The notes under the pieces were generated by a model that was given only the letters and a program-made list of their open reading frames with translations, was not told where the DNA came from and searched no databases. From Gammaproteobacteria bacterium (GTDB taxonomy: Bacteria > Pseudomonadota > Gammaproteobacteria > Pseudomonadales > Azotimanducaceae): DNA of 52,795 bases. Below are positions 8,733 to 16,220 of the stretch, piece after piece. How positions within the stretch are numbered: the first letter of the stretch is position 1; each line of letters begins with the position of its first letter. The stretch lies in assembly GCA_028821405.1 (NCBI GenBank), contig JAPPGK010000029.1, forward strand, positions 1 to 52,795, given 5' to 3'. The position numbers and the translations under genes are program-made.

Positions 8733-10304
8733 TCAACGGGACGTTCCGGTGCCGCCCGTCGTCGGCGACTTGGATTCCCGGAGGGGAGTGGGGCGACGCA
8801 AGAGCCAGCCCCCGGTTGGTCTGTTGTCGGTCTTCGTTGAAGGCTCGAGTTCCTCGGGAACGCGCGCCGCAGTCTCCTGCACGGCCCCCTCGGGACCACT
8901 CGCGGCTGGACCTCGCACAACGGACTCCTCCGGACCAGTCGCCGCAAGTTCCTTGACGGCTTGGACGGCCTCGCCCAGGGCGTCTCGCAAGGGGGCGGCT
9001 TCGTCGGTCCACGACCGGACCTCGCGCGTGGCCAATTCGGTCAGGGCGTTGGTTGTTTCCGTGTTCCGATCCGCAGCCTCCTGCTGCCGGGCAATCGCGG
9101 CGTTGAGGTGCTCTATTGCCTCCGGTAGTGCGTTGCCGGCGGCTTCCAACTGGCGAGCCATTGCGGCGAAGTCATCGATGCTGCGACGCAGCTCGTCGAT
9201 TCCGTTCTCCTGGTACTTCCTGACGTTTTCGGCCAACGTCCGGTGGCCCTCGACGATGCCAGCGACGCGGCTGTCGAGGTCGCCGCCGATCAATCTCGCC
9301 GTGTCTCCCAGCGCTTGCACGCGACCGTCCGCCTCAACCAGATTGCCGGTGAACGTCAGCAAGCCGTCGTTGATCGCGGCGAGCTGGTGGATGATCGCAT
9401 CCACGGCCGCGCTCGTTCGCCGCACATCCTCCCTCGTCGACTCGGAAGCTGCTTGCGCTTCTTCGGCTAGACTTCGCCAAGACGTTTCGGCTCGGCTCGT
9501 TGCCTCGCTAACGGCGCGGTCGAACCGCTCGACGACCGTGGCGGTCTGTGATCGTACTTTTTCGGCCGTCTCCTGCCAGGCAGCCGCGGTGGCGTCCAGA
9601 CCAGCCTGCGCCTGTTCACCCGCAGTCGCCGCCAGTTCCCGCCAAGCTGCCGCCGTGTCCCGCAGGCCATCCTGGGCTTGTGTTTCGAGGCGTTCGTTGA
9701 ACTCCCGCGACAGCACTTGTGTGTGGGTCTTTGTCTGATCGGCCTGGGTCAGCGTCATCCGGGTGAAGTGGGAGAAGGCATTTCTGGCTTCCCGTAACTC
9801 ATCGCGGAGCGCCCGCATGGATTCCGCGAACTCCGCATGAACCGCTTCATCAACGAGACCAGTGCCGTGCACGGGCTCCTCTTGCCCTTTCGTCCCGTCT
9901 TCGCCGACGATTTCCTCCTTGGGCGGCTCTCTGGACCGGTCTTGCAGAAGGATGCGACCGACGATGCCGGCGACGGTAGAGAACAGCGCGATGCCGAAGT
10001 TGCCGATGAGCCCATGGGTCCGGGCTTCGAGTTCCTCGGCGGGGTTCCAGACGAACAACTGCCATAGCGCAATGCTGAGCGACACCAACGTGAAAAGCAG
10101 GCCGAGGTAGTAGAGGTCGTCCCCGGCCTGGTGCGAATCCACATCGGCTTGTTTCCCGTAGTAGATGCCCAAGACCGTAATTGCCGCGATCGCCGCTACG
10201 ACGGCGACAACTGCGCCCGCCAACCCCGACACAATCCACCGCGACAGCACGATTGCCACCACGCCGGTGACCAACGCGGTCAGGAACGGTCGCTTGCCGC
10301 CCAC
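8733..10304 (-). CDS. MotA/ExbB/ZorA-like membrane channel with long cytoplasmic helical tail
   Basis: A 523-residue protein. The first ~120 residues hold about four hydrophobic segments (~7-22, 23-48, 66-85, 98-120). The last pair, YYLGLLFTLVSLSIAL and LIGNFGIALFSTVAGIVGRI, resembles the core helices of MotA/TolQ/ExbB ion channels. Residues ~165-470 are an Ala/Glu/Arg-rich helical region (AAAWRELAATAGEQAQAG repeated as AAAWQETAEKVRS), then a Pro/Ser-rich tail. A channel core with a long tail is how ZorA of Zorya defence systems is built. The GTG at 10304 is preferred over the ATG at 10388: its first base overlaps the upstream stop (TAGTG), AGGAG lies 8 nt before it, and it removes an 84-nt overlap. 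Function as an ion-driven motor is inference. Confidence 0.75.
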   Translation of the reverse strand: MGGKRPFLTALVTGVVAIVLSRWIVSGLAGAVVAVVAAIAAITVLGIYYGKQADVDSHQAGDDLYYLGLLFTLVSLSIALWQLFVWNPAEELEARTHGLIGNFGIALFSTVAGIVGRILLQDRSREPPKEEIVGEDGTKGQEEPVHGTGLVDEAVHAEFAESMRALRDELREARNAFSHFTRMTLTQADQTKTHTQVLSREFNERLETQAQDGLRDTAAAWRELAATAGEQAQAGLDATAAAWQETAEKVRSQTATVVERFDRAVSEATSRAETSWRSLAEEAQAASESTREDVRRTSAAVDAIIHQLAAINDGLLTFTGNLVEADGRVQALGDTARLIGGDLDSRVAGIVEGHRTLAENVRKYQENGIDELRRSIDDFAAMARQLEAAGNALPEAIEHLNAAIARQQEAADRNTETTNALTELATREVRSWTDEAAPLRDALGEAVQAVKELAATGPEESVVRGPAASGPEGAVQETAARVPEELEPSTKTDNRPTGGWLLRRPTPLRESKSPTTGGTGTSR

Positions 10305-11080
10305 TAGACCGACTCCTGCCAGATGACTTCGCCCCCTAAGGATTGCACGAGCTTGGTCCACCAGTAGTAGTGGTCCTTCGTCTGCCACCGCGCATCGCGG
10401 GCTCGTTCCAGCCGATACAGACTGGCCTCCACGCCTGTGAGGTCGACCTTGAGATGCCGGAGTCCGGCCGATCTGCCAACCGCTTCAGCCGCCGGGTGCT
10501 CTCCGTAGTGGGAAAGGTCGTCGGAGTGCTGCAAGAGGTCCGAGTAGATGATGAGGTGGGTCCGCGACTTCGATTCCATGCGGGAACTCGGCACATGCCG
10601 GGGGACGACTACCCCGAGGAACTCGATGATCGGCGATCGCGCCTGCGCGGACGAGTCCTTCGCGGCGAACAGCGGCTCGACGCTCTCCTGAAATCGCTGC
10701 CAGCGGCGCAACGCGATGGCCTTGCCCTCCGTGAGTTCGCGTTTCCACGTCCAGTCGTCGGGCCGGTCCCCGGGATTGCAGACGCGTATCCGAGGTTCGA
10801 CTTGGGCGAGATCCTGCGTCAGCTCGTAGACGACCAGTGCCTCACCCGGGCGGATGCGGAAGTCCGGCGGACCATCGGGTTCCTGCAACTCCTTTACCAG
10901 CCTCGCGAAGACCTCGCGCTGCTTGGGATTCAACGGATCGGAGGTGTCCAGCAGGAGGATGGTTGTGCGCGTGGGTGCCTGCCCCACCGGACAGAGGTTC
11001 TCGTCGAGCCGGACGCGGTCGCAGGCCGCGAGTGCCAAAACGAGCGGGACGGCCGCGAGGCCGAAGCGCGCGCCCGTCAC
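10304..11080 (-). CDS. Inner-membrane lipoprotein with von Willebrand A-like features
   Basis: A 258-residue protein with a lipoprotein signal (VTGARFGLAAVPLVLALAAC). The lipid-bearing Cys20 is followed by Asp, the classical retention signal that keeps lipoproteins in the inner membrane. The mature part has two strand-plus-acid motifs expected of a vWA-type fold: TTILLLDTSDPL (residues 39-50, with a partial DxSxx metal site) and HLIIYSDLLQHSDDL (175-189). These suggest a periplasmic metal-dependent binding module. The GTG start at 11080 overlaps the upstream stop (GTGA), which argues against the much longer open frame reaching 11416. Its stop overlaps the channel gene start, so the three genes are translationally coupled. 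The vWA assignment is tentative. Confidence 0.68.
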   Translation of the reverse strand: MTGARFGLAAVPLVLALAACDRVRLDENLCPVGQAPTRTTILLLDTSDPLNPKQREVFARLVKELQEPDGPPDFRIRPGEALVVYELTQDLAQVEPRIRVCNPGDRPDDWTWKRELTEGKAIALRRWQRFQESVEPLFAAKDSSAQARSPIIEFLGVVVPRHVPSSRMESKSRTHLIIYSDLLQHSDDLSHYGEHPAAEAVGRSAGLRHLKVDLTGVEASLYRLERARDARWQTKDHYYWWTKLVQSLGGEVIWQESV

Positions 11081-12492
11081 GCGTCGCGCCCGTCGCCGTC
11101 GAGCTCTTCGAGCGTCGGGTACTTGCGAGCGGCCTTGCCGTATTCGTCCCGGAGTACCTCGACGGCGCCGTGAACGTGTTCCATCATGTCGTTGAGTTTG
11201 GTTGGCGGCGGCGGACTGAACGCGGGTGGCGTGTCGACCACCCCCGCGTCGAGGGACACCGGCGTTCCGAAATGTCGCGGCACCGGTTCCATTCTCGCCG
11301 CTCGATTGGCCGCTCGGTACTCCGCGACAAGGTGGTTCAGATCGTGCGGATACTGGCCCAAGTTGACCTCGTATTCGTCGACCAAGTGCTGTCCGCGGAC
11401 GCAGATGTCCTTCCACGCGCTTTGCTTGATCTTGAGGCCCTCGCGGCGGTCCTCCAGCTGCGACGCGAATTGGTCGTGTACGTTCTTCAGATCCCGTTGG
11501 GCGGTGTCGTACCGCTCGATGTAGTTGTCCCGCAGGGTTTGGAATTGGCGGTGCCGGCGACCGTAGTCGGGATACGGGTCATCGCGCTGCAGCCATTTCC
11601 ACGATGCGATGCAGAAGAACAGGAACCCGAGCAGCGCGAGGAGGTACGACTGGAACGAATCCAGGGCCGCCGCGTTCGCCAGGAACCTGTCCACCACGTC
11701 GGTTCCCAAGGCGAGTATGTCGGCGCCGGGATCATTGATGATCGCCTGCATGCTGTCCCTGAAGTGCCCGATCGCCAAGTTGAACGCGACGGTCGTCCCA
11801 AGCAGAACGACGATGCCAATCCACGCCAGGGACCTGCGCGTGACGCCAACGTGGTTGCGTTGGCGCAGCAGGAAGCCCATCGCCAAACCCGCGGCAAATA
11901 TGTTCACGAAGCTGATGAGCGCCATCTGGATGCTCGAACCCACTAGGCCGAATGCATTGACCTCCATCAACAACGTCGCGTTCAGGACGATCTCGACGAC
12001 GAAGCACGTGAGAATCACAGGCAGCGACCATCGGCGGTGGGAGTAGTCGGCCTGGCGTGTCAGTCGTGCACGGCGTCGAAACGCCCGGAAATCCGCGGTG
12101 TCTTCCCGGACCGCTTCCTTGGCGCCCAACAGCAAATGGCCCCCCCTTTCGACCTGTCCGCCCAACGCCAATTCGCCGTCCCTGCCAATCTCACTCACCT
12201 CCAACTTCAAGTCCGCGAGATCTTGGTCACTCTCGATGTCGGTGAGTTCGCGTTCAAGATCGGCCAGGTGGTCACTCACATTGCGGCGGCACACCCGAGC
12301 GCGGAGGTTCACCCACGCGAGAATCTTCTCCTCCGTGGCATCCAGCCCGTCGACGTCGGGTGCGGGCAGGTTCGCGGCGCCTTGGCGACGACCCTCTTCG
12401 CGTATGGCATGCTTGGCGAGCCACGCTTCGAGGTCGAGCTGGACGTACCGTTCCTTGACCTCGTCGAAGCCGGGTTCGTTGTCCCAATCCAC
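11077..12492 (-). CDS. Unrecognised four-helix membrane protein with coiled-coil flanks
   Basis: About 471 residues, first gene of the four-gene operon. The N-terminal ~150 residues are charged and helical (HLADLERELTDIESDQDLADL). Four hydrophobic segments follow at roughly 155-177, 185-210, 222-242 and 278-298 (ILTCFVVEIVLNATLL, ALISFVNIFAAGLAMGFLL, WIGIVVLLGTTVAFNLAIG, SYLLALLGFLFFCIASW). A DDPYPDYGRRHRQ motif comes next, then another helical stretch and a Pro-rich tail. I do not recognise the family. The GTG at 12492 has AAAGGA seven bases upstream. An in-frame ATG at 12528 is the alternative and has a weaker site. The stop overlaps the lipoprotein start. Large soluble helical flanks suggest an assembly or sensor role beside the channel, which is inference. 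Confidence 0.65.
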   Translation of the reverse strand: MDWDNEPGFDEVKERYVQLDLEAWLAKHAIREEGRRQGAANLPAPDVDGLDATEEKILAWVNLRARVCRRNVSDHLADLERELTDIESDQDLADLKLEVSEIGRDGELALGGQVERGGHLLLGAKEAVREDTADFRAFRRRARLTRQADYSHRRWSLPVILTCFVVEIVLNATLLMEVNAFGLVGSSIQMALISFVNIFAAGLAMGFLLRQRNHVGVTRRSLAWIGIVVLLGTTVAFNLAIGHFRDSMQAIINDPGADILALGTDVVDRFLANAAALDSFQSYLLALLGFLFFCIASWKWLQRDDPYPDYGRRHRQFQTLRDNYIERYDTAQRDLKNVHDQFASQLEDRREGLKIKQSAWKDICVRGQHLVDEYEVNLGQYPHDLNHLVAEYRAANRAARMEPVPRHFGTPVSLDAGVVDTPPAFSPPPPTKLNDMMEHVHGAVEVLRDEYGKAARKYPTLEELDGDGRDA

Positions 12493-12705
12493 TCGCCGTC
12501 CTTTTGCCGTAATCCGTTGCCGAAGCATAGCAGCACCCTCGCCCTCGGACTTGTGGGGAGCGTCGACGGCTTCGCGGATCCGATGGCCGATTCTCGGTTA
12601 GCCGGGTCCAACCGGAACCTGCCGACGCGGGTGTCAGCGCATTCGTTCTTCCCGGTTAGGCGTCCGGCAGGGGTCCCATATCCCAACGGCGGTCGCGTGA
12701 CTCGA

Positions 12706-12734
12706 GACCTGGCAACAAGTGCTATTGTCAGGTC
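12706..12734. promoter_or_regulatory. Probable autoregulatory operator of the Phd-type antitoxin gene
   Basis: GACCTGGCAACA (12706-12717) and TATTGTCAGGTC (12723-12734) are inverted repeats matching at 10 of 12 positions around 5 nt. The site ends 23 nt before the antitoxin ATG. Phd/YefM antitoxins usually repress their own promoter through such palindromes. Confidence 0.5.
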
Positions 12735-12757
12735 CGTAGCGGGTTCGGTAGAGGCAG

Positions 12758-13027
12758 ATGGAAACGCGGTTCTCCGAGGAAGTCGTACCGTTGACCGATC
12801 TAGGGACCAATCCAGGATGGATCGTCAGGCATACGGCAGAAACCGGCCGGCCGGTATTGCTGACCCGACGCGGGCGCGGTGTTGCCGTCGTGCAGTCAGT
12901 GGCGGAATACGAGTCCGCTGCCGAGGAGAGCGCTTTCATGCGCGCCGTGATCTCAGGGCTCGCGGACATCGTGGCGGGTCGCGAGGTGTCTTTGCGCGAG
13001 GCGAAGACACACCTAGGGCTCGAATGA
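12758..13027 (+). CDS. Phd/YefM-family antitoxin (orphaned)
   Basis: An 89-residue protein with the Phd/YefM pattern: VVPLTDLGTNPGWIVRHTAETGRPVLLTRRGRGVAVVQSVAEYE, a DNA-binding N-terminal half that also forms the dimer, followed by a C-terminal helix that would wrap the toxin. Such antitoxins block a RelE/ParE- or Doc-type partner and repress their own operon. An inverted repeat fits this just upstream. The toxin gene should follow 4 nt after the stop, but only its first ~16 codons remain. The antitoxin is therefore likely an orphan that still controls itself or protects against related toxins elsewhere. Both claims are inference. Confidence 0.8.
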   Translation: METRFSEEVVPLTDLGTNPGWIVRHTAETGRPVLLTRRGRGVAVVQSVAEYESAAEESAFMRAVISGLADIVAGREVSLREAKTHLGLE

Positions 13028-13031
13028 CGTC

Positions 13032-13080
13032 ATGTCGGATGTCGCAGTCCGCTTCGCGGAGTCTGCCGTCGCGGATCTTT
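13032..13080 (+). pseudogene. Remnant of a RelE/ParE-type toxin gene, cut by a dispersed repeat
   Basis: Directly after the antitoxin stop an ATG opens MSDVAVRFAESAVADL, which looks like the first strand and helix of a RelE/ParE toxin (typically xVxFTESAxxDLxxI). Homology then ends exactly where the repeat GGGACGGGACAAGCCTGTCG begins. The frame continues only into the antisense of the S46 peptidase gene. About 75-80 residues with all catalytic positions are missing. Confidence 0.6.
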
Positions 13081-13107
13081 CCGGGACGGGACAAGCCTGT
13101 CGCCTAC
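13081..13107 (-). repeat. Dispersed GTAGG repeat copy at the broken toxin
   Basis: On the minus strand this reads GTAGGCGACAGGCTTGTCCC followed by GTCCCGG, closely related to the copies at 51121-51152 and 4287-4310. It joins the toxin remnant to the 3' end of the S46 peptidase gene, whose TAG stop (13104-13106) lies within the repeat. Confidence 0.6.
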
Positions 13108-15296
13108 TGAACCACCGTCATCTCGTCGATCAGCCAGTCGGCGTTGTCGATCTTCTCCATCACCCACAGCATGTAGCGGGTATCGACGTGGATCGTTCGT
13201 GTGTTGCGGGGGTTGAAGTCCCAGTCCGAGACGACGCTCTCTAGGGTGCCGTCGAACAATAGGCCCACGAGTTCGCCGTTGGCGTTGAGCGTCGGGGAGC
13301 CCGAGTTGCCGCCGGTGGAGTCGAGATCGGTGAGGAAGTTCACCGGGACGGAGCCGATGGATTCGAGCCGGTAGGCACCGTGGTCCTTGGCGCGGGCGCG
13401 TTCGAGGAGCCCGACTGGCGCATTGAACGGCGCGATGCCCGAGTCCTTTTCGAGGATGCCTTCGAGGCGGGTGAACGGTTCGTAGATGAGGCCGTCCATC
13501 GGCGATCCGCCGAGAACGGTGCCGTAGGTGATGCGCAGCGTGCCGTTGGCGTCGGGGTACGTGGTCTGGCCCTGCGATCGCTGCCAGTCGATGATGGCCT
13601 GCATGTATTGCGGGCGCAGGAGGTGGCCACGCCCGCTGCGGGTCTTGCCGGCCTCTTCGCGTGCCATGTCCGAGTCGTAGACGGCGGTGGCCAGACGCAG
13701 GAACGGATCGTCGTGTTCCTCGAGCGCCGTGGCGGTCGCGTCCATCAAGGAAAGACGCGTCTCGGCATCCTCCAGCACGGTGTTGGCGTAGTAGGCGTCG
13801 AGTATCGACGACAAGGTGGCCTCGTCGGTGTCGTCGGCAAGCCCGAGCGCTTCGTCAAAGGCCCCGACGCGGTTTTCGTCGGGCTCTGCGAGATAGCCGC
13901 GCAGGGCGTACATCCACAACGCCTTGTCCACAGTGGCGTGGTAGCGGCGATCCAGGCGACTCAGTCCCTGGCGGAAGAATCGCAGGTCCCGCTCCTGGTA
14001 GCCCGGTTCCCGCTCGGCGTCCGGTTTCTCCTGCTCGCGAGCCAGCCGGTAGAGCCGGCGGGCGATACCGAACAGTTGCGAACCACGGGCCGCGTTGTAG
14101 TGGTAGTAGCGCCTGCTCGCCGCCGCGTTCTCCCGGGCCAGCGCGTCGTAGCCCCGGATCGCGTCCGCAAGTTGACCCTTGCCGGCGTTGTCGCCAATCC
14201 ACGCGTCGAGCGCGGCATCGCGTTGGGCACGGCGCTCGACGAGTCGCTGCCGGCGCGCGCCTTCAAGCTGACCTTCGCGGTTCTTCATGCCATTGTTGAT
14301 GCCCGCCAACTGGCCCGTATAGCGGATGCGCAAGTCGCTTCCCTCCGGGGCGGCGGCTTCGATCACGGCAATCCGTTCACGGCTTCTCGCCACAGACCGG
14401 GGGTACTCCCGCTCGAAAAGGTTCTCCACGGTCACATGGCGGGCATAGCGCGACGTGCCGCCGGGATAGCCGAGCGCCATCACGAAGTCGCCGTCGTCGA
14501 GCCCGGCGGCCGATACGGCGAGGTGGTGCTCGGGCTCATAGGGCACGTTGTCCGGCGAGTGGTCCGCGGGTTCGCCCGCCGGCGACACGTAGGCCCGGTA
14601 GAAGGCGAAGTCGCCCGTGTGGCGCGGCCAGCGCCAATTGTCGACGTCGCCGCCGTAACGGCCGACGGCGTCCGCCGGCGCGTAGACGAGACGCACATCG
14701 CGGATTTCGAGGTACTTGATCCGCTTGTATTGCAGACCGCCGAAGAAACTGCTTACCCGGCACCGATGACCCGGGTCGGACTCGCATTCCTTCATGACGG
14801 CCTTGCGTCGGTCTTCCATCGCCTGGTAGCGGTCGCGAGGCGCAAGTGCGGGATCGAGATCCCCGGCGATGCGCGCCGTCACGTCCTCGGCGTCGAGGGC
14901 CACGTAGACCCGGGCACCCGGCGGCGCGGGGAGTTCGTCCGCCATGGACGCGGCCAGGAATCCCTCTTCGAGGTAGTTGCGCTCGGGTTTCGAATGGAAC
15001 TGCACCGAACCGCGGGCGCAGTGATGGTTGGTGACCACCAGCCCTTGGGGCGACACGAACGACGCGGTGCAACCGCCGAGCGAGACCACCGCGGCCATGG
15101 GGAACGCCGTTAGGTCGTTGAGCTTGTCGGGGTGGAGCTTCAATCCGGCTTCGCGCAGATCGGCGGCGATGGCCGGCAGTTGATCCGGCGTGAACATCCC
15201 CTCGCGGGCATGCGCAACAACAGACCAAGACGCGATGGCAGCCACGAGGGCCCAACCGGAAACGCTACGTAGGAAATCCGCCATTTGTCTGTTCAT
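13104..15296 (-). CDS. S46-family dipeptidyl-peptidase (DPP7/DPP11-type), secreted
   Basis: A 730-residue protein, the usual size for S46 peptidases, which release dipeptides from peptide N-termini in the periplasm. A signal peptide spans ~1-30 (VAAIASWSVVAHA). The trypsin-like triad is visible: His92 in VTNHHC, Asp217 or Asp219 in YGGDVDNWRWPRHTGDF and Ser665 in GGNSGSP. Between the halves lies the helical insertion expected of the family. Whether it prefers hydrophobic (DPP7) or acidic (DPP11) residues cannot be read safely here. The ATG overlaps the stop of the preceding helical protein gene (ATGA), so the two are coupled. It extends the leuS-lptE-holA block, and may feed peptide use. Confidence 0.92.
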   Translation of the reverse strand: MNRQMADFLRSVSGWALVAAIASWSVVAHAREGMFTPDQLPAIAADLREAGLKLHPDKLNDLTAFPMAAVVSLGGCTASFVSPQGLVVTNHHCARGSVQFHSKPERNYLEEGFLAASMADELPAPPGARVYVALDAEDVTARIAGDLDPALAPRDRYQAMEDRRKAVMKECESDPGHRCRVSSFFGGLQYKRIKYLEIRDVRLVYAPADAVGRYGGDVDNWRWPRHTGDFAFYRAYVSPAGEPADHSPDNVPYEPEHHLAVSAAGLDDGDFVMALGYPGGTSRYARHVTVENLFEREYPRSVARSRERIAVIEAAAPEGSDLRIRYTGQLAGINNGMKNREGQLEGARRQRLVERRAQRDAALDAWIGDNAGKGQLADAIRGYDALARENAAASRRYYHYNAARGSQLFGIARRLYRLAREQEKPDAEREPGYQERDLRFFRQGLSRLDRRYHATVDKALWMYALRGYLAEPDENRVGAFDEALGLADDTDEATLSSILDAYYANTVLEDAETRLSLMDATATALEEHDDPFLRLATAVYDSDMAREEAGKTRSGRGHLLRPQYMQAIIDWQRSQGQTTYPDANGTLRITYGTVLGGSPMDGLIYEPFTRLEGILEKDSGIAPFNAPVGLLERARAKDHGAYRLESIGSVPVNFLTDLDSTGGNSGSPTLNANGELVGLLFDGTLESVVSDWDFNPRNTRTIHVDTRYMLWVMEKIDNADWLIDEMTVVQ

Positions 15297-16198
15297 GGGG
15301 GGTCGCCCAACGCGGCGTCCACTTTCCGCCGTTCACCCTGGTACCAGGTCGTCAGCGACGCTTCGGACCATGCCTCGGCGAGTTCGTCGGCCGTGGCGAG
15401 CTCTTCCTCTGCGGATGCCGTCTCGGCCAGTCCGATGTAGGACCTGGCGGCAGCCAGTCGGATGAAGGCCTCGTCCACGGGCTCTTCGCCGTTCGCCGCG
15501 ATCACATCGAGTGCCGCGCGGGCATTTTCCAGCCCGGAGCGGTACGCCTCGACGCGGTTGTTCACCAGCGCCAGCAGGTACAGGGCGCGTTCCTCGTTGA
15601 CCCAGGTTCCGCAACGCTTCCAGAACGTGTGCGCGGCGTCCGCGCAGTCCATCATGAGCCGAGTCTGGTCCGCGTGCAGTTCATCGGATTCGAGCAAGTC
15701 GCTCGCCAGGTTGTTGTTGGCGATGGCCATGCCGCGGTTCGAGGTGGCAGCGTCGCCGAGACCTGCCGCCAGCCGATTGGCCGCGGCGATGACCATGCCG
15801 GCATCGGCGAACCGCCCCGTGCCGGCAAGCGCGCCGGCCAGAGACGACTTGACGGTGAGATAGGCGTCGAGGTGGTGTTCCGCGGCGCCGAGGCATTCGA
15901 TCTCGGCCTGTTGGGCGGCCACCGTGTCGCCGTCCATGTAGCGAGCGACCGCCAGATGCGCGCCGAACCCGGCCTCGGCCGGGCAAGCCGCCGTCGCTTC
16001 GCGAACCGCCTCCGCAAACCGCCGGGCTCGCGGCCAGTCGCGCAAGTGCTCGCCGATCGTGTGGTTAGAGAGGCGCAGGCAGTGCGCCAGCACCTCGCCT
16101 TTCAACCCGTCGAGGTTCGCGGCCTCCAACTCGCCGGCGAGCCGCTCGCTCTGGGTGTCGTGATAGCCCCAGCCATCGCGTATCAGGTCGCTGATCAA
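15293..16198 (-). CDS. Unrecognised helical (possibly TPR-like) protein
   Basis: A 301-residue soluble protein rich in Ala and paired helices (GLKGEVLAHCLRLSNHT, ARRFAEAVREATAACP, AGLGDAATSNRGMAIANNNLA, EEELATADELAEAWSEA), which suggests a TPR-type solenoid. I found no catalytic motif and do not recognise the family. The open frame extends into holA in another frame. I place the start at the TTG at 16198 because GGAGGG lies 3 nt upstream and the helical protein begins there, 22 nt after the holA stop. The spacing is short, so this start is uncertain. Its stop overlaps the S46 peptidase start. Confidence 0.6.
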   Translation of the reverse strand: MISDLIRDGWGYHDTQSERLAGELEAANLDGLKGEVLAHCLRLSNHTIGEHLRDWPRARRFAEAVREATAACPAEAGFGAHLAVARYMDGDTVAAQQAEIECLGAAEHHLDAYLTVKSSLAGALAGTGRFADAGMVIAAANRLAAGLGDAATSNRGMAIANNNLASDLLESDELHADQTRLMMDCADAAHTFWKRCGTWVNEERALYLLALVNNRVEAYRSGLENARAALDVIAANGEEPVDEAFIRLAAARSYIGLAETASAEEELATADELAEAWSEASLTTWYQGERRKVDAALGDPP

Positions 16199-16220
16199 GT
16201 TCCCTCCGGTATCCCGTGGT

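Noticed and set aside
8683-9012. 110-residue upstream extension of the MotB-position protein
   Set aside because: It lies wholly over the end of the channel gene in another frame and reads as Arg/Gly-rich noise. The membrane helix starts exactly at the ATG at 8682.
11081-11416. N-terminal extension of the vWA-like lipoprotein to 370 residues
   Set aside because: The extension is Arg-rich antisense-like sequence lying inside the upstream membrane gene. The GTGA overlap and lipoprotein signal place the start at 11080.
7867-12492. Calling the four-gene operon a Zorya defence system
   Set aside because: Only the channel layout is similar. No ZorC/ZorD/ZorE-type gene and no OmpA-like ZorB motif are visible, and two genes have no Zorya counterpart.
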